17,391 nt of DNA. It comes from an uncultured Duncaniella sp. Its GTDB lineage: Bacteria > Bacteroidota > Bacteroidia > Bacteroidales > Muribaculaceae. Shown here one piece after another: positions 6,870-13,659 of this stretch (positions are counted from its first letter, which is position 1; each line of letters begins with the position of its first letter). The position numbers and the translations under genes were made by a program. Below the pieces are notes generated by a model. It worked only from the letters and a program-made list of their open reading frames with translations. It had not been told where the DNA came from and did no database searches. The DNA is taken from positions 1-17,391 of the forward strand of contig CAJUCI010000031.1 of assembly GCA_910584825.1 (NCBI GenBank), in the 5' to 3' direction.

Positions 6870-8363
6870 TTATTTTTTCCAGAAAGTCGGTGTGAAGATG
6901 AGCAGTACCGTAAACAGCTCGAGACGGCCGATGAGCATAATCATCGCGAGTAGCCATTTGCCCGCATCGGGGATGATTGAGAACGTGCTGCCATAACCGG
7001 TCACGCCCGCGCTCAATCCCGTGTTGCTGATGCATGTAAACGTCGAGAAGAACGCATCGATGAGCGGCAGACCCATAGCCGTAAGCACTATGCCCCCGGC
7101 AAAGATTATGAGCACGTACAGGCACAGGAACGCTATGACCTTCGACACCGTCTCGTGCGGTATCACCTTGCCGTTGACGCGCACCGTGAGGATATTGTTG
7201 GGGTGGATGCAACGCTCTATCTCATTGCGGCAGTTCTGAAGCATGTAGATGAGGCGGTCAATCTTTGCGCCGCCGCTGGTCGAGCCTGCACACGCGCCGA
7301 AAAACATCAGCACCATCACCATCGACAGTATGAACGTGCCCCACGACCCGAATTCAGGCACCTCGAAGCCGGTGGATGAAATCATCGACACAATCTGAAA
7401 CAGCGGGTCGAGCGTCACCGACTTGATTGACGTAGCCTGGCCGTTGAGCCAAATGGTCAGGGCAAAAATCACATAGCATCCCGTCACGATGCCAATGTAG
7501 GTCTTGAACACATCATTGCTCCAAACCGCCTTGAAGTCGCGATGTACAGCCCTGTATATGAGCGTGAAGCTCACGCCGCCTATAAACATGAAAAAGGTCG
7601 TCACAGCCTCGATGTAGTCGCTGCGCCACAGGCCGAGACCTTCGTCTGACGTGGCAAATCCGCCCGTCGACATGATTGAGAACGCATAGCACACGGCGTC
7701 AAACCCCTCCATCGGCCCCAGGTACAGCAGTCCGAAGAGTATGGCCGTGAGTGTGAAATATATGAGCCACAAGCTCTTGGCCGTCTGCGATATGCGCGGG
7801 CGCAACTTGTCATGCGTGATGCCCGTGACCTCGGCGTTAAACATCTGCATGCCGCCCGAATGGTTGAGCATAGGGATGACCGCGAGGGTGAAGAGTATGA
7901 TACCCATGCCGCCTATCCACTGCATCAGCGACCGCCATATCACCGCGCCGTGACTCAGATGGGAAATCGACGTCATGATTGACGCTCCCGTGGTGGTGAA
8001 GCCCGACATCGCCTCGAAAAACGCGTCAGACACGCTCAGAGGCTCGCTCATGAATATGAACGGCAGCATGCCGAAGCTCGAGAAGAACACCCACACCATG
8101 CCCGTGAGCAGAAATCCCTCACGTTTGCCCATAGCCGGCGACGAGGGATGGATGGCAAACGCCATCACCGACCCCGTGACGAGCGTGATGACAAAAGTGA
8201 GCAGAAATGCCTCCCAGTCACTCTCGCCGTAGACGAGGCAGGTGACCAGCGGCACTATGAGGAAGCACGCCTCGATGATAAGGAGCAGACCCATGATGCG
8301 CAGCAGCACGGGCAGGTTAATCATCGGGAGATAGTTGTGCAGACTGTAAACTGAATGTCTCAT
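6870..8363 (-). CDS. Trk potassium uptake channel subunit TrkH
   Basis: This 497-residue polytopic inner membrane protein forms the potassium pore of the Trk/Ktr system. Four pore-loop filter motifs are visible in order: GFTTTGAS (121-128), STGGF (232-236), STGFE (330-334) and SNTGL (446-450), each with the filter glycine. The hydrophobic profile fits the MPM-repeat channel fold. It lies 18 nt after trkA, which encodes its cytoplasmic gating ring, in the operon dxs-trkA-trkH. The ATG at 8363 is used here, but ATG at 8324 (MINLPVLLRIMG), just before the first membrane helix, is an equally good start. The gene ends at the long inverted repeat at 6707-6843. Confidence 0.95.
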   Translation of the reverse strand: MRHSVYSLHNYLPMINLPVLLRIMGLLLIIEACFLIVPLVTCLVYGESDWEAFLLTFVITLVTGSVMAFAIHPSSPAMGKREGFLLTGMVWVFFSSFGMLPFIFMSEPLSVSDAFFEAMSGFTTTGASIMTSISHLSHGAVIWRSLMQWIGGMGIILFTLAVIPMLNHSGGMQMFNAEVTGITHDKLRPRISQTAKSLWLIYFTLTAILFGLLYLGPMEGFDAVCYAFSIMSTGGFATSDEGLGLWRSDYIEAVTTFFMFIGGVSFTLIYRAVHRDFKAVWSNDVFKTYIGIVTGCYVIFALTIWLNGQATSIKSVTLDPLFQIVSMISSTGFEVPEFGSWGTFILSMVMVLMFFGACAGSTSGGAKIDRLIYMLQNCRNEIERCIHPNNILTVRVNGKVIPHETVSKVIAFLCLYVLIIFAGGIVLTAMGLPLIDAFFSTFTCISNTGLSAGVTGYGSTFSIIPDAGKWLLAMIMLIGRLELFTVLLIFTPTFWKK

Positions 8364-8381
8364 GCCGTATGGTGATGATGG

Positions 8382-9716
8382 TTATGAGAACAGTTTCTCC
8401 ACCTTGTGGAGCACGCCGTCGAGCGTGAACACCACTACGCGGTCGCCGGGGCGTATCACAGTATTACCCCCTACGAGCTGACCCTTGCCGTCGCGTATAA
8501 GTCCGGCGATGGTCATGTAGCTTGACAGGTGCTGGTCCTTGATGGGGGCGCGGGTGATTTTCGACCCCTCCTTGGCTATGATTTCAGCCACCTCGGCATC
8601 GGCGAGGGCCAGGCACTTGGAGGTTGACGAGTCGCGGTCAAGCAGCATCTGATAGATGCGTGACGAGGCGAGCAGTTTCTTGTTGACCACCGTGCCGATG
8701 TTCAGCCCCTCAGCCTCGGATATGAATTGCAGATTTTCCACCTCGGCGATAGTCTTCTTTACGCCAAACTCCTTGGCGGTCAGACAGGTGAGAATGTTTG
8801 ACTCGCTGCTGTCCGATATGGCTATGAATGCGTCGGTGTCGGTTATACCCGCATCGCGCAGTGCATCGGTGTCGCGCGCGTCGGCGTTGATTATCAGCGC
8901 GTCGGGACATCGCTCCGACAGTTTGAGGCAACGCTCGCGGTCGGGGTCGAGAATCTTGAACTTGAACTTCTCGCCCGCCATGCTGCACAGCTGTATGGCT
9001 ATTCGGCTGCCCCCCATGATGATAACGTCGCGTATGCGCCGCTCTATTTTTCCGCACAGCGGTATCAGATTGTCCACATACTCGTGCGTGGTCATGAAAT
9101 ACACTATGTCGTTGGCCAGCAGACGGTCATCGCCGCCCGGGATGATGGTCTCATGGTTGCGCTTGATGGCCGCCACGTGAAAGTCGTGGGTGGTGCGGCC
9201 GAGGTCTTTGAGATACTTGCCTATGAGCGGGGCGTTGTCGCGCAGTTTCACCCCCACGAGTATCAGCTCACCCTCATGCAGTTCAAACCAGTGGCGCACC
9301 CAGTTGTGGTTGAGCGCGTTGATGATTTCAAGCGCGGCGAGATATTCGGGATAGATTACGTCGTCGGCTCCTATCGAGGCAAAAAAGCTGCGGTTGGCAG
9401 GGTCCTTGAACTCGAAATTGTCCACTCGGGCCACCGTCTTCTCCGCCCCAAGGCTCTTGGCTATGGCGCATGACACTATGTTGCGTGTCTCGAACGGCGT
9501 GACGGCTATGAACAGGTCACACCCCTCCACTCCGGCCTGGCGCAGGGTCTTGAACGATGTCGGACGCCCCTGCACCGTCAGCAGATTGTAGTTAGAGTCG
9601 AGCACGGCCAGCTTGGAGCTGTCCTCGTCTACCACGGTTATGTCCTGCTCCTCGCGCGACAGGAGCTTGGCCAGGTGTGAGCCCACCTCGCCACAGCCGG
9701 CTACTATGATTTTCAT
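8382..9716 (-). CDS. Trk system regulatory subunit TrkA
   Basis: This 444-residue cytoplasmic protein has two RCK (TrkA-N plus TrkA-C) modules that bind nucleotide and gate TrkH. The first Rossmann fold has the intact GxGxxG loop (G7-C-G9-E-V-G12) and acidic residues D30-E31-D32 at the end of the second strand. The second has a degenerate loop, G235-G236-S237-R-I-A240, so it lacks the third and sixth-position glycines and probably binds nucleotide differently or not at all. The first TrkA-C domain follows at about 140-225 and the second near the C terminus. The start codon overlaps the dxs stop as ATGA (9713-9716), so the two are translationally coupled. Confidence 0.95.
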   Translation of the reverse strand: MKIIVAGCGEVGSHLAKLLSREEQDITVVDEDSSKLAVLDSNYNLLTVQGRPTSFKTLRQAGVEGCDLFIAVTPFETRNIVSCAIAKSLGAEKTVARVDNFEFKDPANRSFFASIGADDVIYPEYLAALEIINALNHNWVRHWFELHEGELILVGVKLRDNAPLIGKYLKDLGRTTHDFHVAAIKRNHETIIPGGDDRLLANDIVYFMTTHEYVDNLIPLCGKIERRIRDVIIMGGSRIAIQLCSMAGEKFKFKILDPDRERCLKLSERCPDALIINADARDTDALRDAGITDTDAFIAISDSSESNILTCLTAKEFGVKKTIAEVENLQFISEAEGLNIGTVVNKKLLASSRIYQMLLDRDSSTSKCLALADAEVAEIIAKEGSKITRAPIKDQHLSSYMTIAGLIRDGKGQLVGGNTVIRPGDRVVVFTLDGVLHKVEKLFS

Positions 9717-11689
9717 TGGAGAGAGCTTTTTATGTTGGCGATAGTCGCGTAGATGCCATCCACGTCAAATCCGCACAGCCTGTGCAGCTGGTCGGGCGTG
9801 CCCTGCGGTATAAACCTGTCCGGCACACCCATCCTCACGACTTTCGGGAATGCCGTCGCGCCGGTGGCCGCGAGGTTCTCGCTCAACCACTCCAGCACGG
9901 CCGAGCCCATGCCGCCGTTTACGGTGCCGTCCTCGATGGTGATTATCGGACACCCCTTGGCTGCGACCTCGGTGAGTATGGCCTGGTCGAGCGGTTTTAT
10001 GAAACGCATGTCATAGAGGGCGATGTCCAGTCCTAATTCGCGCTCGGCTCGCTCAATGGCCTTCATGGCGTCGTCGGCCACGGGGCCTACGGTGAGTATG
10101 GCCAGGTCTTTACCATCCTTCAGCCGTTCGCCCGTGCCTATTGTCACGGTCTCGCGGGTGTCGGAGGGGTGGGCGTTGGCGCGTCCGCGCGGATAGCGTA
10201 TGGCCATCGGCCCGTCGAGGCTGAGCGAAGTGTACATGAGTCGGCGCAGTTCGTCGCCGTTGCGCGGGGCCGCCACTGTCATCCCCGGGATTGAGCGCAG
10301 ATATGCGAGGTCAAAGACTCCGTGGTGTGTGGGGCCGTCTTCGCCCACGAGTCCGGCGCGGTCGATGCAGAATGTCACCGGCAGCCCCTCGATGGCCACA
10401 TCATGAATCATGTGGCTGTAGGCCCTCTGGAGAAACGAGCTGTAGATTGCCACGAACGGGCGCATCCCGTCCTTGGCCAGTCCGCCGGCAAATGTCACGG
10501 CATGCCCTTCGGATATGCCCACGTCAAACGTGCGTTCGGGATACTTCTCCTGAAGCATGCTCACCGACGTGCCCGACAGCATTGCCGCCGTGATGCCCGT
10601 CACCTTGGGGTTGGCGTCGGCGATTTCCACGAGTGTCTTGCCGAAGATGTCCTGATACTTAGGCGGTTTCTCGGGCGATTCCTTGGGCCTCTCGCCCGTG
10701 GCGGGATTGAATATGCCGGGTGCGTGCCACGTGGCCGGGTCCTTCTCGGCGGGCAAGAAGCCCTTGCCCTTGACCGTGCGCAGGTGCAGTATGCGCGGGC
10801 CGGAGAAGTCCTTGATGTCGTTGAGCACACGCACCACCGTGGCTATGTCATGTCCGTCAAACGGACCGAAATATCTGATATTCAGCCCCTCGAAGATATT
10901 CTGCTCCTGATTGAGCAGCGACTTGAGGCTGTTGTTGAACCGCATAATCCTCCCCTTCCCCTGCTCGGTGATGAGGTTGAGCTTCTTGAGCATCCCCGAC
11001 ACGTTGTAGCGCAGGTCGTTATACCCCTTCGACGTGTTGATGTGCGCGAGATATGAGTTGAGCGAACCCACATTGCGGTCAATCGACATGTCGTTGTCGT
11101 TGAGGATAATAAGAAGGTTGGAATTGGAGTTGGCGGCATTGTTTAGCCCCTCGAAGGCCAGTCCGCCGCTAATCGACGCGTCGCCGATTACGGCTACCAC
11201 ATTGCGCGGAGGCTGGTCAGTGTTCAGAGCCGTGGCCACGGCCATGCCGAGCCCGGCCGAGATGGAGTTGGAGGCATGTCCGGCCGTGAAGGTGTCATAC
11301 TCGCTCTCCTTGGGCGAGGGAAATCCCGACAGCCCCCCGAGCGTGCGGTTGGTCTCAAACCTGTCGCGCCGCCCGGTGAGTATCTTGTGGCCGTAAGCCT
11401 GATGTCCCACGTCCCACACTATGCGGTCATACGGCGTGTTGAACACATAGTGCAGAGCCACCGTAAGCTCCACCGAACCCATCGACGAGGCGAAATGGCC
11501 GGGGTGGGACGAAAGTGAATTGATGAGAAATGAGCGTAACTCGGCGCACACCTGCGGCAGCTGCTCCAGCGACAGCTTGCGCAGGTCGGCCGGAGAGTCG
11601 ATGGTGTCGAGCAGAGGGGTCGCAGGGCGTGATGCAGTCTGCGGCTCCGGCACGGCGGTGGCGTCAACGTTCGTCTTTTCCTTTTCCAT
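9713..11689 (-). CDS. 1-deoxy-D-xylulose-5-phosphate synthase
   Basis: Dxs condenses pyruvate and glyceraldehyde 3-phosphate, with thiamine diphosphate and Mg2+, at the entry of the MEP isoprenoid pathway. The 658-residue protein has the SMGSVELTVALHYVF segment near 69-83, the thiamine-diphosphate motif GDASISGG (169-176) ending in NDN (197-199), the catalytic glutamate E394 in ISEGHAVTF, and DRAGLVGEDGPTHHG (443-457), whose arginine binds the phosphate. An N-terminal extension of about 28 polar residues precedes the conserved region. The 3' end of the upstream small membrane gene overlaps its start by 26 nt, and its own end overlaps trkA by 4 nt. Pairing of dxs with potassium uptake genes carries no obvious metabolic logic. 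Confidence 0.97.
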   Translation of the reverse strand: MEKEKTNVDATAVPEPQTASRPATPLLDTIDSPADLRKLSLEQLPQVCAELRSFLINSLSSHPGHFASSMGSVELTVALHYVFNTPYDRIVWDVGHQAYGHKILTGRRDRFETNRTLGGLSGFPSPKESEYDTFTAGHASNSISAGLGMAVATALNTDQPPRNVVAVIGDASISGGLAFEGLNNAANSNSNLLIILNDNDMSIDRNVGSLNSYLAHINTSKGYNDLRYNVSGMLKKLNLITEQGKGRIMRFNNSLKSLLNQEQNIFEGLNIRYFGPFDGHDIATVVRVLNDIKDFSGPRILHLRTVKGKGFLPAEKDPATWHAPGIFNPATGERPKESPEKPPKYQDIFGKTLVEIADANPKVTGITAAMLSGTSVSMLQEKYPERTFDVGISEGHAVTFAGGLAKDGMRPFVAIYSSFLQRAYSHMIHDVAIEGLPVTFCIDRAGLVGEDGPTHHGVFDLAYLRSIPGMTVAAPRNGDELRRLMYTSLSLDGPMAIRYPRGRANAHPSDTRETVTIGTGERLKDGKDLAILTVGPVADDAMKAIERAERELGLDIALYDMRFIKPLDQAILTEVAAKGCPIITIEDGTVNGGMGSAVLEWLSENLAATGATAFPKVVRMGVPDRFIPQGTPDQLHRLCGFDVDGIYATIANIKSSLQ

Positions 11690-11852
11690 TCTTGATATAT
11701 TTCTTGTAGAGGGGCACCCACACCACTATTCCCGACGCCACGATGACAAAGAGCGTCCATAGCGTCAGCGGCTGCGAGGCTATGACCATATAACACAGCA
11801 CCAGCCACAGCGCAGCCAGAAATATAAATCGTATTTTATAGGATGTGGGCAT
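11664..11852 (-). CDS. Small two-helix membrane protein, unknown
   Basis: This is a 62-codon gene. The product has a basic N terminus, two hydrophobic helices (about 9-26, FIFLAALWLVLCYMVIAS, and 32-52), and a very basic C-terminal tail (YKKYIKNGKGKDER). By the positive-inside rule both ends probably face the cytoplasm. The ATG at 11852 is chosen. An in-frame TTG at 11861 would add three residues, but it falls at the edge of the AT repeat. Its 3' end overlaps dxs by 26 nt, which argues that it is a real, coupled gene. I do not recognise a family. Confidence 0.75.
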   Translation of the reverse strand: MPTSYKIRFIFLAALWLVLCYMVIASQPLTLWTLFVIVASGIVVWVPLYKKYIKNGKGKDER

Positions 11853-11859
11853 TTTTTTC

Positions 11860-12037
11860 AATTAGGAATTAGAAATTATCAATTAGTAATTATCAATTAG
11901 TAATTCTTGGCAAGCCAAGCGGCTAAAGCCGGTTTCTCAGCAAGCTGAGCGGCTAAGGCCGATGCCTTGGCAAGCCAAGCGGCTAAAGCCGGTTTCTCAG
12001 CAGTTAATTACTAATTACTAATTGCTAATTACTAATT
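11860..12037. repeat. Composite repeat: hairpin array flanked by opposed 7-bp AT repeats
   Basis: The core (11906-12001) is about 3.2 units of 30 bp. Each unit has two adjoining hairpins with AA loops: first CTTGGC-AA-GCCAAG (11906-11919; also 11966-11979) or CTCAGC-AA-GCTGAG (11936-11949), then CGGCT-AA-AGCCG (11920-11931, 11980-11991) or CGGCT-AA-GGCCG (11950-11961). The 36-nt block 11906-11941 recurs exactly at 11966-12001. On the left are heptads of the AATTAGT/AATTATC type (11860-11905). On the right are heptads ATTACTA/ATTGCTA in the opposite orientation (12007-12037). The element lies between purB and the small membrane gene, both on the minus strand, and no promoter or other gene is seen in it. 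Confidence 0.9.
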
Positions 12038-12041
12038 AAAA

Positions 12042-13385
12042 TTAGTATCCTGTATAAGAGTGCGGCGAGATGCGGCGCAGCTCATCCTTCACCTCGGGAG
12101 TCACATCGAGGGTCTCGATGAAAGCGGCAATGCTCTCGGCGGTCACATGGGTATTGGTGCGGGTCAGAGCCTTGAGAGTCTCGTAAGGCTTCGGATAGCC
12201 CTCGCGGCGCAGGATGGTCTGGATAGCCTCAGCCACCACGCTCCAGGTATTATCGAGGTCGGCATCGATAGCCTCACGGTTGAGCAGCAGCTTGCCCAGA
12301 CCCTTCATGGTCGAAGCGATGGCGATGAGAGTGTTGGCGAGGGGCACACCGATGTTGCGAAGCACGGTCGAGTCGGTGAGGTCGCGCTGCAGGCGTGACA
12401 CGGGCAGCTTGCCGGCCAGGTGCTTGAACAGCGCGTTGGCTATGCCTATGTTGCCCTCCGAGTTCTCGAAATCGATGGGGTTGACCTTGTGCGGCATCGC
12501 AGACGAGCCTACCTCGCCGGCCTTGATTTTCTGCTTGAAATACTCCATGGAGATATACATCCACATGTCGCGGTCAAGGTCGAGGATGATGTCATTGATG
12601 CGGGCCAGCGCGTCAAAGAGCGCGGCCAGGTTGTCATAGTTGGAAATCTGGGTGGTGAACTCCTCACGCTCTATGCCCAGTTTCTCGCTGAGGAATTTCG
12701 CGCCGAACGCTCTCCAGTCCACGCCGGGAAATGCGCAGAGGTGGGCGTTGAAGTTGCCGGTGGCACCGCCGAACTTGCCGCTGATTCTCACCGCGTCGAG
12801 CATGTCGAGCTGACGGCGCAGACGGTAGGCAAACACCTTGATTTCCTTGCCCAGTCGGGTAGGGGAGGCGGGCTGGCCGTGAGTCTTGGCGAGCATGGGT
12901 ATGTCATACCACTCCTCGGCGCGGGCGTCGAGGTGGTCAATCATCTCCACCAGGCGCGGACGGTACACGTCGCGGATGGCGTCGGCTATCGACATCGGCA
13001 CGGCTGTATTGTTGATGTCCTGCGAGGTCAGGCCGAAGTGTATGAACTCCTTGTGGGCCTCGAGGCCGAGCGCGTCGAAACGTTCCTTGAGGAAATACTC
13101 CACAGCCTTCACGTCGTGATTGGTCACGCTCTCGATTTCCTTGATGCGGGCGGCATCCTCGACGGTAAAGTTCTTGTAGATGTCGCGCAGCGCGCCAAAC
13201 GTATTGTGGTCCACCGAGGCAAGCGGCCCGAGAGGGAGCTCGCAGAGGGCGATGAAATATTCTACCTCCACCTTGACACGATAGCGTATCAGGGCATATT
13301 CCGAGAAGTATTCGTCAAGGCGTTCGCATTTGTTACGATAACGCCCGTCGACGGGCGATATGGCTGTAAGCTCGGTAAGATTCAT
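12042..13385 (-). CDS. Adenylosuccinate lyase
   Basis: PurB performs two fumarate-releasing steps of purine synthesis: SAICAR to AICAR, and adenylosuccinate to AMP. The protein has 447 residues, with TSQDINN (120-126), KTHGQPASPT containing H169, and the fumarase/aspartase superfamily signature SSAMPHKVNP (294-303) on the mobile catalytic loop. The start is ATG 13385 (MNLTELTAISPVDGRYRN, the usual N terminus). The frame stays open 39 codons further upstream, but a promoter sits there at 13422-13454, so those codons are not translated. The stop codon lies 4 nt from the composite repeat. It is divergent from the sugar operon. Confidence 0.96.
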   Translation of the reverse strand: MNLTELTAISPVDGRYRNKCERLDEYFSEYALIRYRVKVEVEYFIALCELPLGPLASVDHNTFGALRDIYKNFTVEDAARIKEIESVTNHDVKAVEYFLKERFDALGLEAHKEFIHFGLTSQDINNTAVPMSIADAIRDVYRPRLVEMIDHLDARAEEWYDIPMLAKTHGQPASPTRLGKEIKVFAYRLRRQLDMLDAVRISGKFGGATGNFNAHLCAFPGVDWRAFGAKFLSEKLGIEREEFTTQISNYDNLAALFDALARINDIILDLDRDMWMYISMEYFKQKIKAGEVGSSAMPHKVNPIDFENSEGNIGIANALFKHLAGKLPVSRLQRDLTDSTVLRNIGVPLANTLIAIASTMKGLGKLLLNREAIDADLDNTWSVVAEAIQTILRREGYPKPYETLKALTRTNTHVTAESIAAFIETLDVTPEVKDELRRISPHSYTGY

Positions 13386-13421
13386 ATTGCTTATAGTTGC
13401 GTGATTCGTTATAATATTTTT

Positions 13422-13454
13422 GCAAAGGTAATAAAAAGTGGCGACATGCGCATA
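13422..13454 (-). promoter_or_regulatory. Promoter of purB
   Basis: On the minus strand TACCTTTGC (complement of 13422-13430) is a full -7 TAnnTTTG match. A 20-nt spacer leads to TATG (complement of 13451-13454), three of four bases of the -33 box. Transcription should start about 30 nt before the purB ATG. This also rules out the longer purB reading frame. Confidence 0.65.
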
Positions 13455-13504
13455 ATATCCCCTATATAATAGGTGTATATAATAATTAAAGAAAAATTTC
13501 ATGA

Positions 13505-13522
13505 ATATGTTTTATAACATAT
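13505..13522. promoter_or_regulatory. Perfect inverted repeat upstream of the galM promoter
   Basis: ATATGTT (13505-13511) and AACATAT (13516-13522) form a 7-bp inverted repeat around TTAT. It ends 7 bp before the -33 box of the galM promoter, a position suited to an activator or second operator. No matching family is known to me, and AT-rich palindromes arise by chance. Confidence 0.35.
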
Positions 13523-13529
13523 GATTTTA

Positions 13530-13561
13530 TTTGGCGACTCACCTAAACCGTTGTAATTTTG
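13530..13561 (+). promoter_or_regulatory. Promoter of the galM-symporter-regulator operon
   Basis: TTTG at 13530-13533, a 20-nt spacer, and TAATTTTG at 13554-13561 match the Bacteroidota consensus fully at both boxes. Transcription should start near 13566-13568, leaving an untranslated leader of about 90 nt before the GTG of galM. This is the best promoter match in the window. Confidence 0.75.
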
Positions 13562-13565
13562 AGCC

Positions 13566-13590
13566 GTGTAAATAAGTGTATTTTTTACAC
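13566..13590. promoter_or_regulatory. Candidate operator palindrome at the transcription start
   Basis: The 25-bp site starts with GTGTAAATAA and ends with TATTTTTTACAC. The outer seven bases of each half (GTGTAAA and TTTACAC) are exact reverse complements, and the inner bases match partly. It begins at the predicted +1 of the galM promoter, where a bound repressor would block initiation. The Nudix-fold regulator encoded third in the operon is the natural candidate to bind it. That link is inference. Confidence 0.5.
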
Positions 13591-13659
13591 TCATTTTTCA
13601 CCCTATGCGTTTCATCTTGCAATCTGACGAATCATAACCATAATAATAGTAAACCTACC

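Noticed and set aside
11906..12001. CRISPR-like appearance of 30-bp repeats
   Set aside because: There are no unique spacers between repeats. The units abut directly and are themselves palindromes, and no cas gene is present.
12420..13469. A 349-codon plus-strand open frame opposite purB
   Set aside because: purB is intact with its signature motifs and promoter. The antisense product has no recognisable domain and runs across the purB promoter.
13386..13502. Longer purB reading frame with 39 extra N-terminal residues
   Set aside because: The extra residues are AT-rich nonsense overlapping the purB promoter. ATG 13385 gives the usual family N terminus.
13576..13659. Upstream GTG start for galM at 13576
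   Set aside because: It lies within the palindrome and about 8-10 nt from the predicted transcription start. It would put 28 unrelated residues before a good lipoprotein signal.
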